Shown: piece after piece, positions 36,245 through 49,370 of the stretch
Layout: each line of letters begins with the position of its first letter
How positions within the stretch are numbered: the stretch's first letter is position 1
DNA from: Calliopsis andreniformis
Taxonomy: Eukaryota > Arthropoda > Insecta > Hymenoptera > Andrenidae
Direction of reading: 5' to 3'
Assembly (NCBI RefSeq): GCF_051401765.1
Contig: NW_027480504.1
Location: forward strand, 682,001-746,000
Length of the DNA: 64,000 bases
Notes under the pieces: model-generated
Databases searched by the model: none
What the model was told of the DNA's origin: nothing
The model's input: the letters and a program-made list of their open reading frames with translations, nothing else
Position numbers and translations under genes: made by a program

Positions 36245-39200
36245 CCTCAATGTTCAATCATCAATACTCAATCTTCAATCCTCAATCCTCAATCCTCAAT
36301 CCTTAATCCTCAATCCTCAATATTCAATCCTCAATCCTTAGTCCACAAACCTCAATCCTGAGTCCTCAATCCTGAGCCCTCAATCTTCAGCCCTCAGTCC
36401 TCAACAATCACTAGTCAATCCTCAATCCTCAGTAGAATATCCTCAATTCACAGCTTTCAATACTCAATACTCGATCTGCAATCTTCAAACCACTATCGGC
36501 AAACATCAATTCTCATCACTCAACCATCAACACTCAGTCCTCAATGTTCAATCCTCAATCCTCAATTCTCAATCCTCAATCCTCAATCCTCAATCCTCAA
36601 TACTCAATCCTCAATCCTCAATCCTCAATCCTCAATCTTCAATCCTCAATACTCAATCTTCAAACCTCAATCCTCAATCCTCAATCCTCAATCCTCAATC
36701 ATCAATCCTCAATCATCAATCCTCAATCTTCAATACTCAATCCTCAACGCTCAATCCTCAATCCTCAATACTCAATCATCAATCCTCAATTCTCAATACT
36801 CAATAGAATATCCTGAATTCTCAGGATTCTATACTCAAACCTCAATCCTCAACCCTCAGCCCTCATCCTCAATCCTCAATCCACAATCCTCAAACCTCAA
36901 TCCTCAACCGTCAGTCCTCGTCCTCAATCCTCAACCCTCAATCCTCAATCCTCCCATCTTCAATCATCAATACTCAATCTTCCATACTCAATTCTGAATC
37001 CTCAGTCCTCAAACCTCAATCCTGAATCCTCAATCCTCAATCCTCAATCCTCATTCTTCAATCCTCAATACCCAATCCTCAATCTTCAATCCTCAATCCT
37101 CAATCCTCGATTCTCAATCCTCAATACTCAGTCCTCCGCCCTCAAACCTCAATCCTCAACCCCCAGCCCTCATCCTCAATCTTCAATCCTCAATCCTCAA
37201 TCCTCAATCTTCAATCCTCAATACTCAATCTTCAACCCTCAATCCTCAGTCCACAATCTTCAATCCTCAATGCTCAATCCTCAATCCTCAATCCTCAGTC
37301 CTCAATCCTCAATCCTCAATCCTCAAACCTCAATCCTCAACCGTCAGTCCTCGTCCTCAAACCTCAACCCCCAGTCCTCAATCCTCAATCTTCAATCATC
37401 AATACTCTATCTTCAATCCTCAATCCTCAATCCTCAATCCTCAATATTCAACGCACAACCCTCAGCCATCAATCCTCAATACTCAACCATCAATCCTCAA
37501 TTCTCAATACTCAATAGAATATCCTGAATTCTCATGGTTCAATACTCAATCCACAATATTCAATAATCAAATCTGAATCCTCAAACATCAATTCTCAAAA
37601 CTCAATCCTCAACACTCTGTCCTCTCTCATCAATCCTCCATCCTCAATCCTCAATCCTCAAGCGTCAATCCTCAATCCCCAACCTTCAATCCTCAGCCCT
37701 CAAACCTCCACCACGAATCCTCAATACTGAATCCTCAATCTTCATCCATAAGACCTCAACAATCAATTGTCAATCCTCAATCCTCAATAGAATATCCTCA
37801 GTTCACAGTTTTCAATACTCAATCCCCATTCTTCAATCTTCAAATCTCAATCCACAAACATCAATCCTCATCACGCAACCCTCAACACTCAGTCCTCAAT
37901 CTTCAATACTCAATCTTCAATCCTCAATACTCAATCTTCAATCCTCAATCCTCAATCCTCAATCCTCAATACTCAAACTGCAATCCTCAATCCTCAGTCC
38001 TCACTCCTCAATCCTCATTCTTCAATCCTCAATACCGAATCCTCAACCTTCAATCCTCAATCCTCAATCCTCAATTCTCAATCCTCAATCCTCAATCCTC
38101 AGACTTCAAACACCAATACTCAACCCTCAGTCCTCCTCCTCAATCCACAGCCCTCAATCCTCAATCCTCAATCTCCAATCATTAATATTCAATCTTCAAT
38201 CCTCAATCCTCAATCCTCAATACTCAACCCTCAACCCTCAACCCTCAGTCATCAAACCTCAATCCGGAATCCTCAATCCTGAATGCTCAATCTTCAGCCG
38301 TCAGTCCTCAATAATCAATTGTCAATACTCAATCTTCAATCCTCAATCCTCAATCCTCGGTCCTCAATCCTCAATCGTCAACCTCCAATCCTGAATAGTC
38401 AATCTTCAATCCTCAATCCTCAATCCTCAATCCTCAATTCTCAATCCTCAATCCTCATTCTTCAATCCTCAATACCCAATCCTCAATCTTCAATCCTCAA
38501 TCCTCAATCCTCAATTTTCAATCCTCAATACTCAGTCCTCAGTCCTCAAACCTCAATCCTCAACCCCCAGCCCTCATCCTCAATCCTCAATCTTCAATCC
38601 TCAATCCTCAATCTTCAATTCTCAATACTCAATCTTCAATCCTCAATCCTCAGTCCACAATCTTCAATCCTCAATGCTCAATCCTCAATCCTCAATCCTC
38701 AGTCCTCAATCCTCAATCCTCAATCCTCAAACCTCAATCATCAACCGTCAGTACTCGTCCTCAAACCTCAACACCCAATCCTCAATCCTCAACCTTCAAT
38801 CATCAATACTCTATCTTCAATCCTCAATCCTCAATCCTCAATCCTCAATCCTCAATCCTCAATATTCAACGCACAACCCTCAGCCATCAATGCTCAACAC
38901 TCAACCATCAATCCTCAATTCTCAATGCTGAATAGAATATCCTGAATTCTCATGGTACAATACTCAATCCACACTATTCGATAATCAAATCTGAAACCTC
39001 AAACATCAATTCTCAAAACTCAATCCTCAACACTCAGTCCTCTCTCAACAATCCTCCATCCTCAATCCTCAATCCTCAAGCGTCAATCCTCAATCCTCAA
39101 TCCTCAACCCTCAATCCTCAGTCCTCAAACCTCCACCACGAATCCTCAATTCTGAATCGTCAATCTTCAGCCATAAGACCTCAACAATCAATTGTCAATC

Positions 39201-39930
39201 CTCATTCCTCAATAGAATATCCTCAATTCACAGTTTTCAATACTCAACCCCATTCTTCAATCTTCAAATCTCAATCCACAAACCTCAATTCTCATCACGC
39301 AACCCTCAGCACTTAGTCCTCAATCTGCAATCCTCAATCCTCAATCCTCAATCTTCAATCCTCAATACTCAATCCTCAATCTTCAATCCTCAATCCTCAA
39401 TCCTCAATCCTCAATCCACATTCTTCAATCCTCAACACCCAATACTCCATCTTCAATTCTCATTCCTCAATCCTCAATTCTCAATCCTCAATCCTCAATC
39501 CTCAGACCTCAAACATCAATACTCAACCGTCAGTCCTCGTCCTCAGTCCACAACCCTCAATCGTCGATCCTCAATTTTCAATCATCAATATTCAATCTTC
39601 TATCCTCAATCCTCAATCCTCAATCCTCAATACTCAATCCTCATTGTTCAATGTTCAATCCTCAATACCCAATACTCAATCTTCAATCCTCAATCCTCAA
39701 TCCTCAATCCTCAATCCTCAATCCTCAATCCTCAATCCTCAGTCCTCAAACCTCAATCCTGAATCCTCAATCCTCAGCCCTCAGTCCTCAACAATCAGTT
39801 GTCAATCCTTAATCCTCAATAGAGTATCCTCAATTCACAGGTTTCAATACTCAATACTCAACCTCCAATCTTCAAATCCCTATCCACAAACATCAATTCT
39901 CATCACTCAGCCCTCAACACTCAGTCCCCA
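36245..39930 (+). repeat. Beta remnant and A-B-H-A-B-C stretch
   Basis: D (36436), A'' (36807), A (37518), B1 (37791), H (38245), A (38936), B2 (39216) and C (39823). The part from 36,945 to about 38,590 is the copy of 8.5-10.1 kb. The A-B2-C triplet matches 5184-6064 and 49658-50538. Confidence 0.8.
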
Positions 39931-42690
39931 ATACTCAATCTTCAATCCTCAATCCTCAATCCTCAATCCTCAATCCTCAGTCCTCAATACTCAATCCTCA
40001 ATCCTCAATTCTCAATCCTCAATGCTCAATACTCAATCGTCAATCCTCAATCCCCAATCCTCAATGTTCAATCCTCAATCCTCAATCCGCAATCCTCAAT
40101 CCTCAATCTTCAATCCTCAATAATCAATCTTCAATCCTCAATCCTCAACCCTCAATCCTCAATGCTCAATCCTCAATCCTCAACCTTCAAACCTCAATAC
40201 TCAAACTGCAATCCTCAATCCTCAGTCCTCACTCCTCAATCCTCATTCTTCAATCCTCAATACCGAATCCTCAATCTTCAATGCTCAATCCTCAATCCTC
40301 AATTCTCAATCCTCAATCCTCAATCCTCAGACTTCAAACACCAATACTCAAGCCCCAGTCCTCGTCCTCAACCCACAACCCTCAACCCTCAATCCTCAAT
40401 CTTCAATCTATAATATTCAATCTTCAATCCTCAATCCTCAATCCTCAATCCTCAACCCTCAATCCTCAATGTTCAATCCTCAATACGCAATCCTCAGTCT
40501 TCAATCCTCAATCCTCAATACTCAATCCTCAATCCTCAATACTCAGTCCTCAATCCTCAATCTTCAATCCTCAATCCTCAATCCTCAATGCGCAATCTTC
40601 AATCCTCAATACTGAATCTTCAATACTCAATCCTCAATCCTCAATCCTCAATCCTCATTCTTCAATCCTCAACACCCAATCCTCAATCTTCAATCCTCAA
40701 TGTTCAATCCGCAATAGCCAATCCTCAGACTTCAAACACCAATACTCAAGCCCCAGTCCTCGTCCTCAACCCACAACCCTCAATCCTCAATCCTCAAACA
40801 TCAATCTATAATATTCAATCTTCAATCCTCAATCTTCAATCCTCAACCCTCAATCCTCAATCCTCAATCCTCAATCCTCAATCCTCAATCTTCAATCCTC
40901 AATACTCAATCTTCAATCCACAATCATCAATCCTCAATCCACAATCCACATTCTTCAATCCTCAACACCAAATCCTCAATCTTCAATCCTCATTCCACAG
41001 TCCTTAATTCTCAATCCTCAATCCTCAACCCTTAGACCTCAAACATCAATACTCAACCCTCAGTCCTCGTCCTCAATCCACAACCCTCAATTCTCGATCC
41101 TCAATACTCAATCTTCAATAATCAATCCTCAATTCTCAATCCTCAATACTCAATCCTCAATCGTCAATCCTCAATCAATAATCCTCAATCTTCAATCCTC
41201 AATCCTCAATCATCAATACTCAATCCTCAATTTTCAATCCTCAATACTCAATCTGCAATCCTCAATACTCAGTCCGCAATCCTCAATGCTCAATCCTCAA
41301 TCCTCAATCTTCAATCCTCAATACTCAGTCTTCAATCCTCGATCCTCAATACTCAATCCTCAATCCTCATTCTTCAAGCCTCAATACCCAATCCTCAATC
41401 TTCTATCCTCAATCCTCAATCCTCAATTCTCAATCCTCGATCCTCAATCCTCGGACCTCAAACAGCAATACTCAACCCTCAGTCCTCGTCCTCAATCCAC
41501 AACCATCAATACTGAATCCTCAATCTTCAATCATCAATATTCAATCTTCAGTCCTCAATCCTCAATCCTCAATCCTCAAACCTCAATCCTCAACCGTCAG
41601 TCCTCGTCCTCAAACCTCAACCCTCAATCCTCAATCCTCAATGTTCAATCATCAATACTCAGTCTTCCATCCTTCATCCTCAATCCTCAATCCTTAATCC
41701 TCAATGCTCAATATTCAATCCTCAATCCTCAGTCCACAAACCTCAATTCTGAATCCTCAATCCTGAGTCCTCAATCTTCAGCCCTCAGTCCTCAACAGTC
41801 AGTAGTCAATCCTCAATCCTCAGTAGAATATCCTCAATTCACAGCTTTCAACACTCAATACTCGATCTGCAATCTTCAAACCACTATCCACAAACATCAA
41901 TTCTCATCACTCAACCCTCAACTCTCAGTCCTCAATGTTCAATCCTCAATCCTCAATTCTCAATCTTCAATCCTCAATACTGAACCTTCAATCCTCAATC
42001 CTCAATCCTCAATCCTCAATCTTCAATCCTCAATACTCAATCCTCCCATCTCCAATCATCAATACTCAATCTTCAATCCTGAATTCTCAATCCTCAGTCC
42101 TCAAACCTCAATCCTGAATCCTCAATCCTGAATCATCAATCTTCAGCCCTGTGTCCTCAACAATCAGTTTTCAATCCTCAATCCTCAATAGAATATCCTC
42201 AATTCACAGTTTTCAATACTCAGTACTCAATCTGCAATCTTCAGATCTCTATCCACAAACATCAATTCTTATCACTCAACCCTGAATACTCAGTCCCTAA
42301 TCCTCACTCCTCAATCCTCAATCCTCAATCCTCAATCCTCATTCTTCAATCCTCAATCTTCAATGCTCAATCTTCAATCCTCAATCCTCAATCCTCAATC
42401 CTCAATCCTCAATCCTCAATCCTCAGTCCTCAAACCTCAATCCTATATCCCCGATCCTGAATCCTCAATCTTCAGCCCTCAGTCCCCTACAATCAGTTGT
42501 CAATCCTCAATCCTCAATAGAATATCATCAATTCACAGTTTTCATTACTCAATACTCAATCTGCAATCTTCAAATCTCTATCCACAAACATCAATTCTCA
42601 TCACTAAACCCTCAACACTCAGTCCCCAATCCTCAATATTCAATCCTCAATCCTCAATCCTCAATCCACAATCCTCAACGTTCAATCATC
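39931..42690 (+). repeat. P-rich stretch and beta cassette lacking A''
   Basis: 40.0-41.2 kb holds P blocks only, with a pair about 398 bp apart sharing AGACTTCAAACACC (near 40328 and 40726). D (41827), E (42192) and G (42521) follow. Compared with 46.1-47.2 kb the D-to-E distance is 285 bp shorter and A'' is missing; the join is just before the 8-mer near 42,042. Confidence 0.78.
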
Positions 42691-45550
42691 AACACTCAAT
42701 CTTCAATGCTCATTCCTCAATCCTCAATCCTCAATTCTAAATCCTCAATCGTCAATATTCAATCCTCAATCCTCAATCTTCAATCCTCAATACTCAATCT
42801 TCAATCCTCAATCCTCAGTCCACAATCTTCAATCCTCAATGCTCAATCCTCAATCCTCAATCCTCAGTCCACAATCCTCAATCCTCAAACCTCAATCCTC
42901 AACCGTCAGTCCTCGTTCTCAAACCTCAACCCCCAGTCCTCAATCCTCAATCTTCAATCATCAATACTCTATCTTCAATCCTCAATCCTCAATCCTCAAT
43001 CCTCAATCCTCAATCCTCAATATTCAATCCTCAATACTCAATCTTCAATAGTCAATCCTCAATTCTCAATCCTCAATACTCATTCCTCAATCTTCAATCC
43101 TCAATCCTCAATCCTCAATACTCAATCCTCAATCCTCAATCCTCATTCTTCAATCCTCAATCTTCAATGCTCAATCCTCAATCCTCAATCCTCAATCCTC
43201 AATCCTCAGTCATCAAACCTCAATCCGGAATCCTCAATCCTGAATACTCAATCTTCAGCCGTCAGTCCTCAACAATCAATTGTCAATCCTCAATCCTCAA
43301 TATTCAATCCTCAATCCTCAATCCGCAATCCTCAATCCTCAATCCTCAATCCTCAATCCTCAATATTCAATCCCCAATCCTCAATCCCCAGTCCTCAATC
43401 CACATTCTTCAATCCTCAATACCCAATCCTCAATCTACAATACTCAATCCTCAATCCTCAATTCTCAATCCTCAATCCTCAGTCCTCAGTCCTCAAACCT
43501 CAATCCTCGACCCTCAGCCCTCATCCTCAATCCCCAACCCTCAATCCTCAATCCTCAATCTTCAATCCTCAATACTCAATCTTCAATAATCAATCCCCAA
43601 TTCTCAATCCTCAATACTCATTCCTCAATCGTCAATACTCAATCCCCAATCCTCAATCTTCAATCCTCAATCCTGAATCTTCAATCCTCAATCCTCAGTC
43701 TTCAATCCTCAATCCTCAATCTTCAATCCTCAATACTCAATCTTCAATCCTCTATCCTCAATCCTCAATCCTCAATCCTCAATCCTCAATCCTCAATCCT
43801 CAATCCTCAATCCTCAATCCTCAATCTTCAATCCTCAATACTCATTATTCAATCCTCAATCCTCAATCCTCAATCCTCAATGTTCAATCCGCAATACACA
43901 ATCCGCAACCTTCAATCCTCAATCCTCATTACTCAATCCTCAAACCTCAATCCTCAACCCTCAATCCTCAGTGCTCGTACCTCAAACCTGTATCCTCAAT
44001 CCAGAATACTCAATCTTCAGACCTCAGTCCTCAACAATCAGTTGTCAATTATCAATCCTCAATAGAATATCATCAATTCACTGTTTTCAATACTCAATTC
44101 TCAATCTGCAATTATCAAATCTCTATCCACAAACATCAATTCTCATCATTCAACCCTCAACACTCAGTCCCCAATCCTCAATCTTCAATACTCAATCCTC
44201 AATCCTCAATCCTCGATCCTCAATCTTCAATCCTCAATACTCAAACTGCAATCCGCAATCCTCAGTCCTCACTCCTCAATCCTCATTCTTCAATCCTCAA
44301 TACCGAATCCTCAACCTTCAATCCTCAATCCTCAATCCTCAATTCTCAATCCTCAATCCTCAGTCCTCAGACTTCAAACACCAATGCTCAACCCTCAGTC
44401 CTCGTCCTCAATCCACAGCCATCAATCCTCAATCCTCAATCTTCAATCTATAATATTCAATCTTCAATCCTCAATCTTCAATCCTCAACCCTCAATCCTC
44501 AATACTCAATCCTCAATCCTCAATCTTCAATCCTCAATACTCAATCTTCAATCCACAATCCTCAATACTCAATCCTCAATCCACATTCTTCAATCCTCAA
44601 CACCCAATCCTCAAACTTCAATCCTCAACCGTCAGTCCTCGTCCTCAATCCTCAATCCTCAATCTTCAATCCTCAATACTCAATCTTCAATCCGCAATCC
44701 TCAATCTTCAATCCTCAATCCTCAATCCTCAATTCTCAATCCTCAATCCTCAATCCTCAATCATCAATCCTCAATCCTCAATATTCAATCCTCAATCCTC
44801 AATCCTCAATCCTCAATGTTCAATCCGCAATACACAATCCCCAATCTTCAATCCTCAGTCCTCATTCCTCAATCCTCAAACCTCAATCCTCAATCCTCAA
44901 TCCACATTCTTCAATCCTCAACACCCAATCCTCAAACCTCAATCCTCAACCGTCAGTCCTCGTCCTCAATCCTCAATCCTCAATCTTCAATCCTCAGTAC
45001 TCAATCTTCAATCCGCAATCCTCAATCTTCAATCCTCAATCCTCAATCCTCAATTCTCAATCCTCAATCCTCAATCCTCAATCATCAATCCTCAATCCTC
45101 AATTTTCAATCCTCAATCCTCAATCCTCAATCCTCAATCCTCAATTTTCAATCCTCAATACTCAATCTGCAATCCTCAATACTCAGTCCGCAATCCTGAA
45201 TGCTCAATCTTCAATCCTCAATCTTCAATCCTCAATACTCAGTCTTCAATCCTCGATCCTCAATACTCAATCCTCAATCCTCATTCTTCAATCCTCAATA
45301 CCCAATCCTCAATCTTCAATCCTCAATCCTCAATCCTCAATTCTCAATCCTCGATCCTCAATCCTCGGACCTCAAACAGCAATACTCAACCCTCAGTCTT
45401 CGTCCTCAATCCACAACCATCAATACTGAATGCTCAATCTTCAATCATCAATATTCAATCTTCAGTCCTCAATCCTCAATCCTCAATCCTCACACCTCAA
45501 TCCTCAACCGTCAGTCCTCGTCCTCAAACCTCAACACTCAATCCTCAATC
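42691..45550 (+). repeat. Relative of 28.3-30.9 kb
   Basis: H (43206), F (44066) and a run of P blocks, including two ACATTCT/TCAACCG units about 320 bp apart near 44585 and 44908. It contains the longest perfect monomer run noticed, nine units at 43758-43820. It has one copy of the 538-bp unit where its relative has two. Confidence 0.8.
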
Positions 45551-48500
45551 CTCAATGTTCAATCCTCAATCCTCAGTCCACAATCTTCAATCCTCAATGC
45601 TCAATCCTCAATCCTCAATCTTCAATTCTCAATACTCAGTCTTCAATCCTCGATCCTCAATACTCAATCCTCAATCCTCATTCTTCAATCCTCAATACCC
45701 AATCCTCAATCTTCAATCCTCAATCCTCAATCCTCAATTCTCAATCCTCGATCCTCAATCCTCGGACCTCAAACAGCAATACTCAACCCTCAGTCCTCGT
45801 CCTCAATCCACAACCATCAATACTGAATCCTCAATCTTCAATCATCAATATTCAATCTTCAGTCCTCAATCCTCAATCCTCAATCCTCAAACCTCAATCC
45901 TCAACCGTCAGTCCTCGTCCTCAAACCTCAACCCTCAATCCTCAATCCTCAATGTTCAATCATCAATACTCAGTCTTCCATCCTTCATCCTCAATCCTCA
46001 ATCCTTAGTCCTCAATGCTCAATATTCAATCCTCAATCCTCAGTCCACAAACCTCAATACTGAATCCTCAATCCTGAGTCCTCAATCTTCAGCCCTCAGT
46101 CCTCAACAATCAGTAGTCAATCCTCAATCCTCAGTAGAATATCCTCAATTCACAGCTTTCAACACTCAATACTCGATCTGCAATCTTCAAACCACTATCC
46201 ACAAACATCAATTATCATCACTCAACCCTCAACACTCAGTCCTCAATGTTCAATCCTCAATCCTCAATTCTCAATCTTCAATTATCAATACTGAACCTTC
46301 AATCCTCAATCCTCAATCCTCAATCCTCAATCTTCAATCCTCAATACTCAATCTTCAAACCTCAATCCTCAATCCTCAATCCTCAATCATCAATCCTCAA
46401 TCATCAATCCTCAATCTTCAATACTCAATCCTCAACGCTCAATCCTCAATCCTCAATACTCAACCATCAATCCTCAATTCTCAATACTCAATAGAATATC
46501 CTGAATTCTCAGGAATCTATACTCAAACCTCAATCCTCAACCCTCAGCCCTCATTCTCAATCCTCAATCCACAATCCTCAAACCTCAATCCTCAACCGTC
46601 AGTCCTCGTCCTCAATCCTCAACCCTCAATCCTCAATCCTCCCATCTTCAATCATCAATACTCAATCTTCAATCCTCAATTCTCAATCCTCAGTCCTCAA
46701 ACCTCAATCCTGAATCCTCAATCCTGAATCATCAATCTTCAGCCCTGTGTCCTCAACAATCAGTTTTCAATCCTCAATCCTCAATAGAATATCCTCAATT
46801 CACAGTTTTCAATACTCAGTACTCAATCTGCAATCTTCAGATCTCTATCCACAAACATCAATTCTTATCACTCAACCCTGAATACTCAGTCCCTAATCCT
46901 CACTCCTCAATCCTCAATCCTCAATCCTCAATCCTCATTCTTCAATCCTCAATCTTCAATGCTCAATCTTCAATCCTCAATCCTCAATCCTCAATACTCA
47001 ATCCTCAATCCTCAATCCTCAATCCTCAGTCCTCAAACCTCAATCCTGAATCCCCGATCCTGAATCCTCAATCTTCAGCCCTCAGTTCCCTACAATCAGT
47101 TGTCAATCCTCAATCATCAATAGAATATCATCAATTCACAGTTTTCATTACTCAATACTCAATCTGCAATCTTCAAATCTCTATCCACAAACATCAATTC
47201 TCATCACTAAACCCTCAACACTCAGTCCCCAATCCTCAATATTCAATCCTCAATCCTCAATCGTCAATCCACAATCCTCAACGTTCAATCATCAACACTC
47301 AATCTTCAATGCTCATTCCTCAATCCTCAATCCTCATTTCTAAATCCTCAATCGTCAATATTCAATCCTCAATCCTCAATCTTCAATCCTCAATACTCAA
47401 TCTTCAATCCTCAATCCTCAGTCACAATCTTCAATCCTCAATGCTCAATCCTCAATCCTCAATCCTCAGTCCACAATCCTCAATCCTCAAACATCAATCC
47501 TCAACCGTCAGTCCTCGTTCTCAAACCTCAACCCCCAGTCCTCAATCCTCAATCTTCAATCATCAATACTCTATCCTCAATCCTCAATCCTCAATCCTCA
47601 ATCCTCAATCCTCAATCCTCAATCCTCAATATTCAACGCACAACCCTCAACCATCAATCCTCAATACTCAACCATCAATCCTCAATTCTCAATACTCAAT
47701 AGAATATCCTGAATTCTCATGGTTCAATACTCAATCCACAATATTCAATAATCAAATCTGAATCCTCAAACATCAATTCTCAAAACTCAAAACTCAACAC
47801 TCAGTCCTATCTCATCAATCCTCCATCCTCAATCCTCAATCCTCAATCCTCAATCCTCAATCCTCAATCCTCAACCCTCAATCCTCAGCCCTCAAACCTC
47901 CACCACGAATCCTCAATACTGAATCCTCAATCTGCAGCCATGAGACCTCAACAATCAATTGTCAATCCTCAATCCTCAATAGAATATCCTCAATTCACAG
48001 TTTTCAATTCTCAATCCCCATTCTTCAATCTTCAAATCTCAATCCACAAACATCAATTCTCATCACGCAACCCTCAACACTCAGTCCTCAATCTTCAATC
48101 CTCAATCCTCAATCCTCAATCTTCAATCCTCAATACTCAATCTTCAATCCTCAATCCTCAATTCTCAATCCTCAATGCTCAATACTCAATCGTCAATCCT
48201 CAATCCCCAATCCTCAATCTTCAATCCTCAATCCTCAATCCTCAATCCTCAATCCTCACTCTTCAATCCTCAATACTCAAACTGCAATGCTCAATCCTCA
48301 GTCCTCACTCCTCAATCCTCATTGTTCAATCCTCAATACCCAATCCTCAATCTTCAATCCTCAATCCTCAATCCTCAATTCTCAATCCTCGATCCTCAAT
48401 CCTCGGACCTCAAACAGCAATACCCAACCCTCAGTCCTCGTCCTCAATCCACAATCATCAATACTGAATTCTCAATCTTCAATCATCAATATTCAACCTT

Positions 48501-49370
48501 CAGTCCTCAATCCTCAATCCTCAATCCTCAAAACTCAATCCTCAACCGTCAGTACTCGTCCTCAAACCTCAACCCTCCATCCTCAATCCTCAATGTTCAA
48601 TCATCAATACTCAATCTTCAATCCTCAATCCTCAATCCTCAATCCCTAATCCTCAATCCTCAATATTCAATCCTCAATCCTCAGTACACAAACACCAGTT
48701 CTGAATCCTCAATCCTGAGTCCTCAATCTTCAGCCCTCAGTCCTCAACAATCAGTAGTCAATCCTCAATCCTCAGTAGAATATCCTCAATTCACAGCTTT
48801 CAACACTCAATACTCGATCTGCAATCTTCAAAGCACTATCCACAAACATCAATTCTCATCACTCAACCCTCAACACTCAGTCCTCAATGTTCAATCCTCA
48901 ATCCTCAATTCTCAATCTTCAATCCTCAATACTGAACCTTCAACCCTCAATCCTCAATCCTCAATCCTCAATCTTCAATACGCAATCCTCAATCCCCAAT
49001 CCTCAATCCTCAATCTTCAATCCTCAATACTCAATCTTCAAACCTCAATCCTCAATCCTCAATCCTCAATCATCAATCCTCAATCATCAATCATCAATCT
49101 TCAATACTCAATCCTCAACGTTCAATCCTCAATCCTCAATACTCAACCATCAATCCTCAATTCTCAATACTCAATAGAATATCCAGAATTCTCAGGATTC
49201 TATACTCAAACCTCAATCCTCAACCCTCAGCCCTCATTCTCAATCCTCAATCCACAATCCTCAAACCTCAATCCTCAACCGTCAGTCCTCGTCCTCAATC
49301 CTCAATCTTCAATCCTCAATCCTCAATCTTCAATCCTCAATACTCAATCTTCAATCCTCAATCCTTAGTG
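45551..49370 (+). repeat. Two beta cassettes separated by an A-B1 pair
   Basis: D (46138), A'' (46495), E (46788), G (47124), A (47703), B1 (47983), D (48779) and A'' (49178). The TCGGACC P block occurs near 45366 and again near 45763, a local repeat just before the first cassette. This is the only place where the full D-A''-E-G order is followed by A-B. Confidence 0.8.
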
